8,832 bases of DNA from Candidatus Helarchaeota archaeon. GTDB taxonomy: Archaea > Asgardarchaeota > Lokiarchaeia > Helarchaeales > JABXJV01. The notes under the pieces are model-generated. The model did no database searches. It was not told the DNA's origin and saw only the letters and a program-made list of their open reading frames with translations. The stretch spans positions 1 to 8,832 of the forward strand of contig JABXJV010000113.1 of the NCBI GenBank assembly GCA_013375355.1, written 5' to 3'. Positions 1 through 6,189 of this stretch are shown one piece after another; the stretch's first letter is position 1; each line of letters opens with the position of its first letter. A program made the position numbers and the translations under genes.

Positions 1-405
1 ACTAGCTTTCAAGCGAAAATAAGCATTATAGAGCTGATAAAATACAGGACTATTGAATTCGGAACCTATTGTAAGATCTTGGGTAAATATTTCTCCATCT
101 TCAAAAACCTGCTCTTTAGGGTAGACTACATCATCATATCCAATTAAATATTTTCCACCTGAAATTCTAATTGTATAAGTTTCAATTTCAATACCCATTG
201 AAATTCCATAAGCTTCTTCTATAGTATCAACGATCCCCAAAGGCTTTTTTTTAGCCTCTAAATGTTGTTTTCTTTTTACAATAACTCTTAATTTGAAGTC
301 GCAATTTTCACATTTAATTTCTCTACCTAATTTAATCCATCTTGCATGTGTTACATTTCCACATCTTGGACACTTACCGAGTGGTTTTTTTCTGAAGATG
401 GACAT
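1..405 (-). CDS. Zinc-ribbon protein of unknown function (C-terminus beyond window)
   Basis: An open frame of exactly 135 codons without a stop starts at ATG 405-403 and leaves the window at base 1, so the C-terminus is missing. Close to the N-terminus are two Cys-x2-Cys knuckles, CPRC (residues 12-15) and CENC (32-35), with basic residues around them. This is a classic zinc-ribbon arrangement. A Lys/Arg-rich stretch follows (about 42-57, RVIVKRKQH...KKK). From about 58 to 135 there is an apparently beta-rich domain with alternating hydrophobic and acidic residues that I do not recognise. On the minus strand a GGTG sequence (417-414) lies 8 bases before the ATG and can pair with the archaeal anti-SD, which supports this start. 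The gene lies 27 bases downstream of the cyclotransferase-like gene and is probably co-transcribed with it. The ribbon could bind nucleic acid or be a protein-protein module; nothing visible decides between these. Confidence 0.85.
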   Translation of the reverse strand, partial: MSIFRKKPLGKCPRCGNVTHARWIKLGREIKCENCDFKLRVIVKRKQHLEAKKKPLGIVDTIEEAYGISMGIEIETYTIRISGGKYLIGYDDVVYPKEQVFEDGEIFTQDLTIGSEFNSPVFYQLYNAYFRLKAS

Positions 406-432
406 TAATTAAACACCAAAATGATATAGAAT

Positions 433-771
433 CTAAAAGTTGGGAATGTATACGAATGCATTAAACGTTTCATCATCACTTGTAATTACGGAAACTATTT
501 TCCGGTTATACCAATTTGTTTCATCAGTTTCAGCATTATCCGAATTACAACTCTCATAATAATCTAAAAGCTCGAGATCATTTTTATCTAAGTTTAAAAT
601 TAATCTACCATCAACTGATGAATCATGGTCACATTTTGATATTTTTATTGTTGAGTCTCTTTTATATTCGGGTAGTTTGGCTTTAATAATTTTAAAGTGT
701 CCCAATGGTCTTCTAGTTACGCGGTGGAGAAATTCCTCATCTGTTAAAGTCCCGTATACAAATAAATGCAA
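433..771 (-). CDS. Gamma-glutamylcyclotransferase / AIG2-like protein
   Basis: The 112-residue protein opens with LFVYGTL (residues 3-9), the substrate-binding loop signature of the GGCT/AIG2-like beta-barrel fold. LDYYES (69-74) supplies a glutamate (E73) where the family has its catalytic Glu. WYNR (87-90) matches the following Y-x-R element, and the protein ends with FVYIPNF, like the usual closing strand. Known members cyclise gamma-glutamyl amines or peptides to 5-oxoproline or act in related metabolite repair; the substrate here cannot be inferred. The segment between E73 and Y88 is acidic and longer than I would expect. The start is TTG at 771-769. An in-frame TAA lies directly upstream, so no longer form is possible, and GTGA a few bases before is a plausible ribosome site. 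It is the first gene of a two-gene minus-strand unit with the zinc-ribbon gene. Fold assignment is firm, enzymatic function less so. Confidence 0.85.
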   Translation of the reverse strand: MHLFVYGTLTDEEFLHRVTRRPLGHFKIIKAKLPEYKRDSTIKISKCDHDSSVDGRLILNLDKNDLELLDYYESCNSDNAETDETNWYNRKIVSVITSDDETFNAFVYIPNF

Positions 772-860
772 TTATTTCACTTAAATTTTTAATTCACAAA
801 TTTTAAACAGTTTTATTATAATAATCAAATATTAGTTATAAAAAATTTCATCGGCTGGAG
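772..860. promoter_or_regulatory. Divergent promoter region between the cyclotransferase-like and YkgJ-like genes
   Basis: This short, very AT-rich region separates genes that point away from each other, so it must hold promoters for both. For the plus strand, TTATAAAAAA at 836-845 and the TTATTATAATAAT stretch at 812-824 resemble archaeal TATA boxes. The second would place transcription start near 845 and leave a leader carrying the GGAG at 857-860. For the minus strand, TTTAAAATTT (read at about 804-795) is a possible box. No convincing operator is visible. The calls rest on base pattern and gene orientation only. Confidence 0.3.
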
Positions 861-864
861 ATGA
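857..864 (+). promoter_or_regulatory. Extended Shine-Dalgarno-like GGAGATGA before the YkgJ-like gene
   Basis: GGAGATGA differs in one base from GGAGGTGA, the complement of the archaeal 16S rRNA 3' end. GGAG touches the ATG at 861 with no spacer, so it cannot serve that ATG in the usual way. It does lie 7 bases before an in-frame ATT at 868. The ATG at 861 opens a frame that ends after five codons (MTNFK, then TAA). The site therefore bears directly on where translation of the YkgJ-like protein begins. Confidence 0.4.
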
Positions 865-867
865 CTA

Positions 868-1383
868 ATTTTAAATAATTTCAAAACTTGTTTCACTGAA
901 ATTAATTTTAATTCGATTAATAATAATTCAAATTCATATTCTTGCAAGCAATGTAAAAATAGATGTTGTGTTTCTCTTTTTGAGAAATTGCAAATAACTA
1001 ATGATGAGAAAAAGTTTTTAGAGTTAGAAGCAAGAAAACGAAATTTAAAATTGAAACTTACTAAAGAAAAAGTTATGAATCCATTAGATAAAGAGGATTT
1101 TACACTTCATTATTTTTTAAACCTCCCTTGCCCTTTTTATAATAAGAATTCAGGTTGTTCTATTCATATGAATAAGCCTGTAATGTGTAAAATATTTCCA
1201 ATTAGAAATATAAAGCAGATTTCAAAAAAAGAATATTACTTTGTAGTTGATCCAAAATGCAGTTGGGTAAAAAATAATCTAGTAATTTTAGAACAGCCTT
1301 ATAGGAATTTATTTAAAATTTTTAAAAATGAATTTGAAATTTATTTGAATTCTATTACGAAGATTATATTCAATTCTATATAA
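868..1383 (+). CDS. YkgJ-family CxxC...CC metal-binding protein, start uncertain
   Basis: The open frame begins after the TGA at 862-864. Counting from ATT 868, it has CKQCKNRCC at residues 26-34 (C26, C29, C33, C34). A second cluster follows with CPF (C88), GCSIH (C97) and KPVMCKIFPI (C107), plus C131. This is the two-part signature of the YkgJ/UPF0153 family, small proteins thought to chelate zinc or iron. Their biochemical role is poorly defined, and some are linked to Fe-S chemistry or protein modification. The gene has no ATG, GTG or TTG in frame before the first cysteine cluster. The first conventional start is TTG 988, which would discard C26-C34 and is therefore unlikely. Deleting one T from the run at 869-872 would join ATG 861 to this frame and give 173 residues (MTNLNNFKT...). 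Alternatively ATT 868 is used, giving 171 residues. The stop lies 49 bases before the next gene, so co-transcription is likely. Confidence 0.85.
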   Translation: MLNNFKTCFTEINFNSINNNSNSYSCKQCKNRCCVSLFEKLQITNDEKKFLELEARKRNLKLKLTKEKVMNPLDKEDFTLHYFLNLPCPFYNKNSGCSIHMNKPVMCKIFPIRNIKQISKKEYYFVVDPKCSWVKNNLVILEQPYRNLFKIFKNEFEIYLNSITKIIFNSI

Positions 1384-1432
1384 GGTCGGATTAATAGGTA
1401 TCAATTCAATTTAGAAGTGGGGCAATTAAAAC

Positions 1433-1825
1433 ATGAAAATTATTGTTAAACGAATTATAGAACAAAGTAATGATAGAGTTCTGATATGGTTTGAAACCGA
1501 TTTTGGCTCTGGGGCAGCTGAGTGGGATGGAGAAACACCAAAAATAGGATCCAAATATTTTATTGAATTTGGTATAAATGATAAATTCGTGTGGGGAGAA
1601 AATATTAGAAAATCTATAGAAGAGAAACCTTTAATTGATTATAAAGATAAAAATTTAATGATTCAAGGTAAAGTTGATCAAATCTACGATGATGGGGTAA
1701 TAGTTATTTCCCTATCTCCTTCAAATTCTATTATGTTGGATTTAGAAAATACAAATTTTATAAAATCTGGAGATTTTATAGAAATTATCGCAAACAAAGT
1801 AAAATTATTTAATTCCAACATATAA
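1433..1825 (+). CDS. Hypothetical beta-rich protein, 130 residues
   Basis: I do not recognise this family. The protein is predicted to be soluble, with no signal peptide, membrane segment or cysteine. The first half (1-58) reads as strands with aromatic and acidic residues: LIWFETDFGSG (17-27), AAEWDG (28-33), KYFIEFGIND (41-50) and VWGENI (53-58). The second half (75-126) is a compact set of strands, IQGKVDQIYDDGVIVISL then SGDFIEIIANKVKLF, that looks like a small barrel, possibly OB-like. The two halves are joined by a charged linker (59-74). The general look resembles small single-domain bacterial proteins found next to toxins or in accessory loci, but no toxin is present here. ATG 1433 is preceded by a G-rich AAGTGGGGC rather than a clean GGAG. 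The gene ends in tandem stops TAA TAG. It sits between the YkgJ-like and coiled-coil genes, probably in one transcript. Confidence 0.75.
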   Translation: MKIIVKRIIEQSNDRVLIWFETDFGSGAAEWDGETPKIGSKYFIEFGINDKFVWGENIRKSIEEKPLIDYKDKNLMIQGKVDQIYDDGVIVISLSPSNSIMLDLENTNFIKSGDFIEIIANKVKLFNSNI

Positions 1826-1879
1826 TAGCGATTTCTAATTTGTTTAGAAAAATTAATAATCCTTGATTATAAAGATAAA
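1635..1879 (+). repeat. 17-bp direct repeat inside and just after the hypothetical gene
   Basis: TTGATTATAAAGATAAA occurs at 1635-1651 inside the 130-residue gene (encoding the end of LIDYKDK) and again at 1863-1879 in the gap before the coiled-coil gene. Both copies lie in the same reading frame. After the tandem stops the frame continues as a short open stretch containing LDYKDKEL and ends at TAG 1907-1909. It may be a decayed duplicate of part of the upstream gene. In such AT-rich DNA, chance is not excluded. Confidence 0.35.
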
Positions 1880-1913
1880 GAGTTAAGAAAAATTATTAGG
1901 AAGGACTAGTAAA

Positions 1914-2609
1914 ATGGATGAAGAAATTCAGAAACTTAAGCAAGCAGCACAACGAAATAAAGATTTGGCTAAACAAGAGCTAATTGCTGCAGAATCTAAA
2001 TTAGAGCTAATTAAAGTCCAACTTAAAATTGCAAAAGAACAAGAGAAGTTGGCTAAAATGGAAGAAGAATCTGCCAAGTTGAGAGAGAAATTGGCTGAAA
2101 AAATTCGGAAGAAGGTTAATGAGAAAAAAGAAATTAAAGAGGGAGGAATTATGGAATTTACAGAAGAGGAAATTACCAAAGGTATGCAAGAAGCACTACT
2201 TAATGAGCAAATTTCAGAATTAGAGCTTGAAATTTCTAAAGTTCGTAAAAGTGTAGCCCAATTGGAAATTTCTATAACAGGCGATCGAGAAGAAATTGGA
2301 AAAATAGAAAAAAAGGTATCTAAATTAAGAGATGAGATTTCTAAAAAAGAGTTTGAACTTGCCAAGGAAAAGGAAACATTTCGATCATTAGAAAAATCAT
2401 CCGATAAAAGAGAAAAAATTGAAAAAAATATTGAGAATTTAACAAACAATTTAAAAGTCGCTCAAGATAATTTAAATAAAAAAATTAAAGAATTACTTGA
2501 TAAAAAGAACGAATTAGCAGAGAGAGAAGAAAATATGTCAAAAATTAGAGAAGATTTATCTAAAAATCTCATTCAACTAGACAAAATTCGTTCCCATGAT
2601 GTAATTTAA
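1914..2609 (+). CDS. Long coiled-coil protein, 231 residues
   Basis: The protein is almost entirely alpha-helical and charged, dominated by Lys, Glu, Leu and Ile with heptad-like spacing. A first coiled coil spans about 3-72. A short break at 76-84 (EGGIMEFTE) follows, and a second, longer coiled coil runs from about 85 to 226, with a possible hinge at GD (123-124) and another near SSDKRE (162-167). It contains no cysteine, tryptophan, proline, membrane segment or catalytic motif. Such proteins usually act as structural, tethering or oligomerising factors; no specific role can be assigned. AGGAAGGA lies about 9 bases before ATG 1914, a good ribosome site. The gene follows the hypothetical gene by 88 bases and ends 84 bases before the acetate-CoA ligase. 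Resemblance to SMC or prefoldin-like proteins would be compositional only, since no ATPase head is present. Confidence 0.85.
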   Translation: MDEEIQKLKQAAQRNKDLAKQELIAAESKLELIKVQLKIAKEQEKLAKMEEESAKLREKLAEKIRKKVNEKKEIKEGGIMEFTEEEITKGMQEALLNEQISELELEISKVRKSVAQLEISITGDREEIGKIEKKVSKLRDEISKKEFELAKEKETFRSLEKSSDKREKIEKNIENLTNNLKVAQDNLNKKIKELLDKKNELAEREENMSKIREDLSKNLIQLDKIRSHDVI

Positions 2610-2614
2610 AAAAA

Positions 2615-2629
2615 TTTATAATTTTATAA
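2615..2629 (+). promoter_or_regulatory. Candidate TATA elements upstream of the acetate-CoA ligase gene
   Basis: TTTATAATTTTATAA follows the coiled-coil stop almost at once and lies 65-79 bases before ATG 2694. A start site about 25 bases downstream would leave a leader of roughly 40-55 bases containing GAGGA (11 bases before the ATG). This suggests the ligase gene can be transcribed independently of the genes upstream. The evidence is base pattern only; a second AT-rich stretch (TTTTTAAAAG, 2638-2647) is an alternative. Confidence 0.3.
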
Positions 2630-2693
2630 TTCAAAAATTTTTAAAAGTTGATAAAATAAGATTTTGTTACATATTGTTGAGGATTTTTGAAAA

Positions 2694-4829
2694 ATGAGTA
2701 TAGATAAGTTTTTCAATCCAAAATCAGTAGCTATTATAGGAGCGTCGAATAATTCCGCTAAAGTAGGATATGCCGTTCTGAATAATATAATTCAAGGCGG
2801 TTATAATGGAAAGATTTATCCTATTAACCCTAAAGCTACTGAAATTTTAGGAAAAAAAGCTTATCCATCTGTTGAAGATGTCCCAGATAACATCGACCTT
2901 GCTGTTATTATTATTCCCGCAAAATTTGTTCCTAATGTAATGGAACAATGTGGTCGAAAAAAGATTACTGCAGTAATTGTGATTTCTGCAGGATTCAAAG
3001 AAATTGGTGTTGAGGGAGCAGAACTTGAAAAGAAGTTGGTTTCAATCTGTAAAGAATACGGAATCAGAATGCTGGGACCAAATGTTTTAGGTTTAACTAG
3101 TTATGGTTCAAAAACATTATTAAATGCAACATTTGCCCCAAGAGCACCACTTAAAGGCTCTATTGCTTTTATTTCACAGTCAGGGGCAATGCTTACTTCA
3201 ATATTGGATTGGAGTTTACAAGAAGGTATTGGCTTTAGTAAGTTTATTTCTTTAGGGAACAAAGCGGATTTGACATCTGTTGATTTTGTAGAAGCACTTT
3301 CAAAAGATCCAGAAACTAAAGTTATTCTTTTATATCTAGAGAATATCGTTAATGGTGAGAAATTTCTAGACGTAGCAGAAAGCTCAGAAAAGCCAATTGT
3401 AATCTTAAAATCTGGTACATCAAGCGCAGGAGCAAAAGCTGCATCATCACATACAGGAGCGCTTGCTGGTGCAGATATTGCTTACGAGATGGCATTTAAA
3501 CAAACAGGGGTTATTCGTGCAGATGATATGCAGAGTTTATTCGATTACGCAATTGCTTTATCAAATCAGCCAATTCCCAATGGGAAGGGAGTAGCAATAA
3601 TAACCAACGCTGGTGGACCAGGCATCATATGTACTGATGCTGTAGAGAAGAATGATTTAAGAGTTGCGGGTTTTTTACCTGAAACCATAAATAAATTACG
3701 TGGAGTTCTTCCAGCTGCAGCAGCAGTTCTAAATCCAGTTGATGTATTAGGAGATGCAGACAGTGATCGATATGAAATTGCATTGAAAACTTGTTTAGAA
3801 GATGAACATGTTCACATGGCAATTATTCTTATGTCTCCTCAAGCAATGACCGAATTTGTAGAAACTTCAAATAAAGTTGTTAAAATTGCCCCAAATTTTA
3901 AAGATAAACCTATAGTCACAGCTTATATGGGCGGAAAAAGTGTCGAAGAAGGTGCAGAAATCCTCTCTAAAGCAAATATTCCATGTTACGATTTTCCAGA
4001 GAGGGGAGTTAGAGCTTTAAAAGGTTTATCGCTCTATTCTGATTTTCAAGATGAACTAAAGGCTAAAGAACCACCTGCTGAATTTGATAGTATCGATCGA
4101 GCAAAAGTAGATCGCATATTTAAAAGTGTTCGAGATGATAATAGGCTCGTATTACTCGAACCTGAAGCGGTTAACATAGCTTCAGCATATGGAATACCTG
4201 TACCTAAAGTACTGCTTACAACTTCCGCCGATGAGGCTGTATCAGTTGCAGATAAATTTGGCTATCCAGTAGTAATGAAAATTTGTTCACCACAAATACT
4301 TCATAAATCAGATATAGGCGGGGTTGTTATTAGGATTAAAAATGCTCAAGAAGTTAGGAATACGTATAAAACCATAATGAACATAGTTACAAGAGCAATG
4401 CCTACAGCCCAAATTTATGGAATTGAAGTTCAAGAAATGGTAGATATACCAAACTTTAAAGAAATAATTATAGGAATGAATAGAGACCCTCAATTTGGTC
4501 CTTTAATTATGACTGGTTTAGGAGGCATTTATGTAAATTTCCTCCAAGATGTTGCATTTCGCTTAAATCATAAAGGATTAAGTAAAAAAGAAGCATTTAA
4601 AATGGTTAGTGAAACAAAAGTATATTCATTACTAAAAGGTGCTAGGGGAGAACCACCCTCAGACATCGATTCTTTGGTAGATGTCATTTGTAGAGTTGGA
4701 AGATTATGTAAAGATTATCCCATTATTAATGAATTGGATGTAAATCCTCTATTTGTGTTTGAAAAAGGAAAAAAATCTGTTGCTTTAGATGTTAAAATTA
4801 CATTAAGTATAGGAGATGAACAAAAATAA
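2694..4829 (+). CDS. acd: Acetate-CoA ligase (ADP-forming), fused alpha and beta subunits
   Basis: This cytoplasmic enzyme converts acyl-CoA + ADP + Pi to acid + ATP + CoA, the main energy-conserving acetate-forming step in many archaea, and can run in reverse. Domains in order: a CoA-binding Rossmann domain (about 5-135, with FFNPKSVAIIGAS at 6-18), succinyl-CoA-ligase-like domains (about 150-450, with FISQSGAM at 159-166) and a C-terminal ATP-grasp domain (about 485-705). H253 in SSHTGALAG is the expected alpha-side phosphohistidine. H537 in SPQILHKSDIGGV is the expected second, beta-side phosphohistidine that relays phosphate to ADP. LGGIYVNFLQDVAFRL (609-624) and INELDVNPL (678-686) are typical ATP-grasp elements. 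At 711 residues it matches the fused alpha-beta form rather than the split two-subunit form. Substrate preference (acetate, branched or aryl acids) cannot be read from the sequence. ATG 2694 has GAGGA upstream. Its end overlaps or touches the DRTGG gene, so the two are almost certainly co-expressed. Confidence 0.96.
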   Translation: MSIDKFFNPKSVAIIGASNNSAKVGYAVLNNIIQGGYNGKIYPINPKATEILGKKAYPSVEDVPDNIDLAVIIIPAKFVPNVMEQCGRKKITAVIVISAGFKEIGVEGAELEKKLVSICKEYGIRMLGPNVLGLTSYGSKTLLNATFAPRAPLKGSIAFISQSGAMLTSILDWSLQEGIGFSKFISLGNKADLTSVDFVEALSKDPETKVILLYLENIVNGEKFLDVAESSEKPIVILKSGTSSAGAKAASSHTGALAGADIAYEMAFKQTGVIRADDMQSLFDYAIALSNQPIPNGKGVAIITNAGGPGIICTDAVEKNDLRVAGFLPETINKLRGVLPAAAAVLNPVDVLGDADSDRYEIALKTCLEDEHVHMAIILMSPQAMTEFVETSNKVVKIAPNFKDKPIVTAYMGGKSVEEGAEILSKANIPCYDFPERGVRALKGLSLYSDFQDELKAKEPPAEFDSIDRAKVDRIFKSVRDDNRLVLLEPEAVNIASAYGIPVPKVLLTTSADEAVSVADKFGYPVVMKICSPQILHKSDIGGVVIRIKNAQEVRNTYKTIMNIVTRAMPTAQIYGIEVQEMVDIPNFKEIIIGMNRDPQFGPLIMTGLGGIYVNFLQDVAFRLNHKGLSKKEAFKMVSETKVYSLLKGARGEPPSDIDSLVDVICRVGRLCKDYPIINELDVNPLFVFEKGKKSVALDVKITLSIGDEQK
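4812..4819 (+). promoter_or_regulatory. Extended Shine-Dalgarno-like GGAGATGA before the DRTGG gene
   Basis: The same GGAGATGA octamer as at 857-864 lies inside the last codons of the acetate-CoA ligase gene. GGAG abuts the ATG at 4816, which opens a short frame ending at TAA 4918-4920. It lies 10 bases before an in-frame ATA at 4826, a spacing like that seen at other starts in this window (about 9 to 11 bases at 1914, 2694 and 8486). It is the only plausible ribosome site for the downstream gene's P-loop form. Confidence 0.4.
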
Positions 4830-5908
4830 AAAAATTAATTATTACATCACCAAGGAGATTTTCGGGAAAAACTGCTGTAATCGTAGGTCTTTCTTTGTTG
4901 TTGAAAAAAGCAGGCCATAAAGTTGGATATTTTAAACCAATAGGACGCAAAAAAGAAACTTCAACAGGTAAGATACTTCAAGATAGTGATACAATTTTGA
5001 TGAAAACTTTACTTGATTTAAAAGAATCTCTTGAAGATATATGTCCTATCCTTTTAAGTAGAGAATTCATTCTTCAAGTATTGTCAAAAGAAAAAAGAAA
5101 GGAAACAATTCAAAAAATAGTTGATACATTTGAGAGAGTATCGGCGAACTATGACATTATTATCATTGAGGGACAACAGAGAAACCAAGATATGGCTGTA
5201 TTAGGACTATGTAATCCGGTTTTTGGTAAAATTTTGCAGGCTAAAAGTCTTATAATCACTAATGGAGAAGAATATTCGCTGATGGATGATATATTTTTAC
5301 AAAAAGAATATTTTGGTCTAAATAAAGCAGAATTGGCAGGTATATTGTTTAATAACGTAAGTTCTCACGCAATTAAAACAATACGATATGAATTTATTCC
5401 AGTCATAAAGAATCAAACAGGACTTAAAACGTATGGAATAATTCCAATTGAATCAAAATTGATTTCACCAACTGTTGAAGATGTTTTTAAAATAACAGGT
5501 GGATCGATCATTGAAGCAGATAGTAAAGAAGCTAGGTTAAAATTGGTCGAAAATCTACTAATTGGAGCTATGAGCCCAGAAAATGCAATAAAATATTTCA
5601 GGAGAACATTAAATAATTGTTTAATTACAGGTGGCGACCGGCCAGATCTATTGGCTGCCGCATTGGAGACAAAACAATTTAATGTACTTATTTGTACAGG
5701 AAATCTTTATCCACCGGTTACAATTTTGGTCAAAGCAAGAGAATATAATGTTCCAGTTATTCTTGTACCCTATGACACTAACACGACTGCTAGGCTTCTA
5801 GCTAATGCTCATGGATATATCTCTTTAGAAAACAAAGAAAAAATCAAATTGACTCAGGAATTGATTGATAAGCATGTTGATTGGAAAGGATTGATTGATT
5901 CTCTTTAG
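4826..5908 (+). CDS. BioD-like P-loop NTPase with DRTGG domain (phosphotransacetylase-N-like), start uncertain
   Basis: The N-terminal part is a dethiobiotin-synthetase-like P-loop domain. LIITSPRRFSGKTAV contains the GKT phosphate-binding loop, followed by GYFKPIG and IIIIEG, a Walker-B-like strand. The C-terminal part is a DRTGG domain with CLITGGDRPD, ICTGNLYPP and VPYDTNTT, all characteristic. The same two domains form the N-terminal half of long bacterial phosphotransacetylases; the catalytic PTA domain is absent here. The stand-alone form is common in archaea, and its biochemical role is unsettled (possibly nucleotide-dependent regulation of acetyl-CoA metabolism). No ATG, GTG or TTG is in frame before the P-loop. 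TTG 4895, the first conventional start, would remove GKT and leave 337 residues. ATA 4826 gives 360 residues. Removing one A from the seven-A run at 4828-4834 joins ATG 4816 and gives 363 residues beginning MNKNKKLIITS, the most natural N-terminus. In that case the gene overlaps the ligase by 14 bases. Confidence 0.9.
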   Translation: MKKLIITSPRRFSGKTAVIVGLSLLLKKAGHKVGYFKPIGRKKETSTGKILQDSDTILMKTLLDLKESLEDICPILLSREFILQVLSKEKRKETIQKIVDTFERVSANYDIIIIEGQQRNQDMAVLGLCNPVFGKILQAKSLIITNGEEYSLMDDIFLQKEYFGLNKAELAGILFNNVSSHAIKTIRYEFIPVIKNQTGLKTYGIIPIESKLISPTVEDVFKITGGSIIEADSKEARLKLVENLLIGAMSPENAIKYFRRTLNNCLITGGDRPDLLAAALETKQFNVLICTGNLYPPVTILVKAREYNVPVILVPYDTNTTARLLANAHGYISLENKEKIKLTQELIDKHVDWKGLIDSL

Positions 5909-5916
5909 AAAAATCC

Positions 5917-5966
5917 CAAATTTCTTGAAAATTTGTAAAAAACTTTTATCAAAACATTTTTTATTT
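5917..5966 (+). terminator. Possible terminator after the DRTGG gene
   Basis: CAAATTT (5917-5923) and AAATTTG (5929-5935) form a perfect 7-bp inverted repeat with a 5-base loop. It begins 8 bases after the stop and is followed by T-rich stretches (TTTT at 5944-5947, TTTTTT at 5957-5962). Oligo-T tracts alone can terminate archaeal transcription. The stem is weak (one G-C pair), so the T tracts are the stronger argument. Confidence 0.3.
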
Positions 5967-6130
5967 AACTAAATACCTATTTTTGATATTTGAATAAATT
6001 AACTTTTGATACATTTTGACTAATTAAAATTGAAAATTTTTTGAATTAATCTTAATTTAAGAGTTTTTCACTATATTTTATAATTTTAAAATATTTTTTT
6101 TTGGTATCATAGAGATTTTTAAAGCTTTTT

Positions 6131-6168
6131 TTGAAATATATTCCACAAATTTAACTTTTTTTAAAATA
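6131..6168 (+). promoter_or_regulatory. Candidate promoter of the ether-lipid gene cluster
   Basis: The 281-base gap 5909-6189 is the longest non-coding stretch here, extremely AT-rich, with no tRNA-like or other structured RNA that I can see. Near its end, GAAATATATT (6133-6142) resembles an archaeal TATA box and would set transcription start near 6164-6168. That leaves a leader of about 25 bases with TTGGA before ATG 6190. A second candidate, CTATATTTTATAATTTTAAA, lies at 6071-6090. The gap suggests that the lipid genes form their own transcription unit. Confidence 0.3.
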
Positions 6169-6189
6169 AAAAATTTTGGAACAAATAAA

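Noticed and set aside
849..863. CATC...GATG inverted repeat around the GGAG site as a regulatory hairpin
   Set aside because: A four-base stem with a seven-base loop is too weak to support a riboswitch or thermometer call.
1928..2449. 173-codon open frame on the minus strand, rich in Ser, Phe and Leu
   Set aside because: It lies entirely opposite the coiled-coil gene. Antisense of Lys/Glu-rich heptads gives long Ser/Phe/Leu frames; it has no motif and the plus frame is clearly coding.
4816..4920. Short frame from ATG 4816 as a separate small gene
   Set aside because: It ends at TAA 4918-4920, overlaps the P-loop coding frame and has no motif. It is better explained as the out-of-frame start of the DRTGG gene.
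5936..6130. Possible small RNA or tRNA in the 281-base gap
   Set aside because: The stretch is extremely AT-rich, with no cloverleaf, C/D box pair or G+C-rich island.
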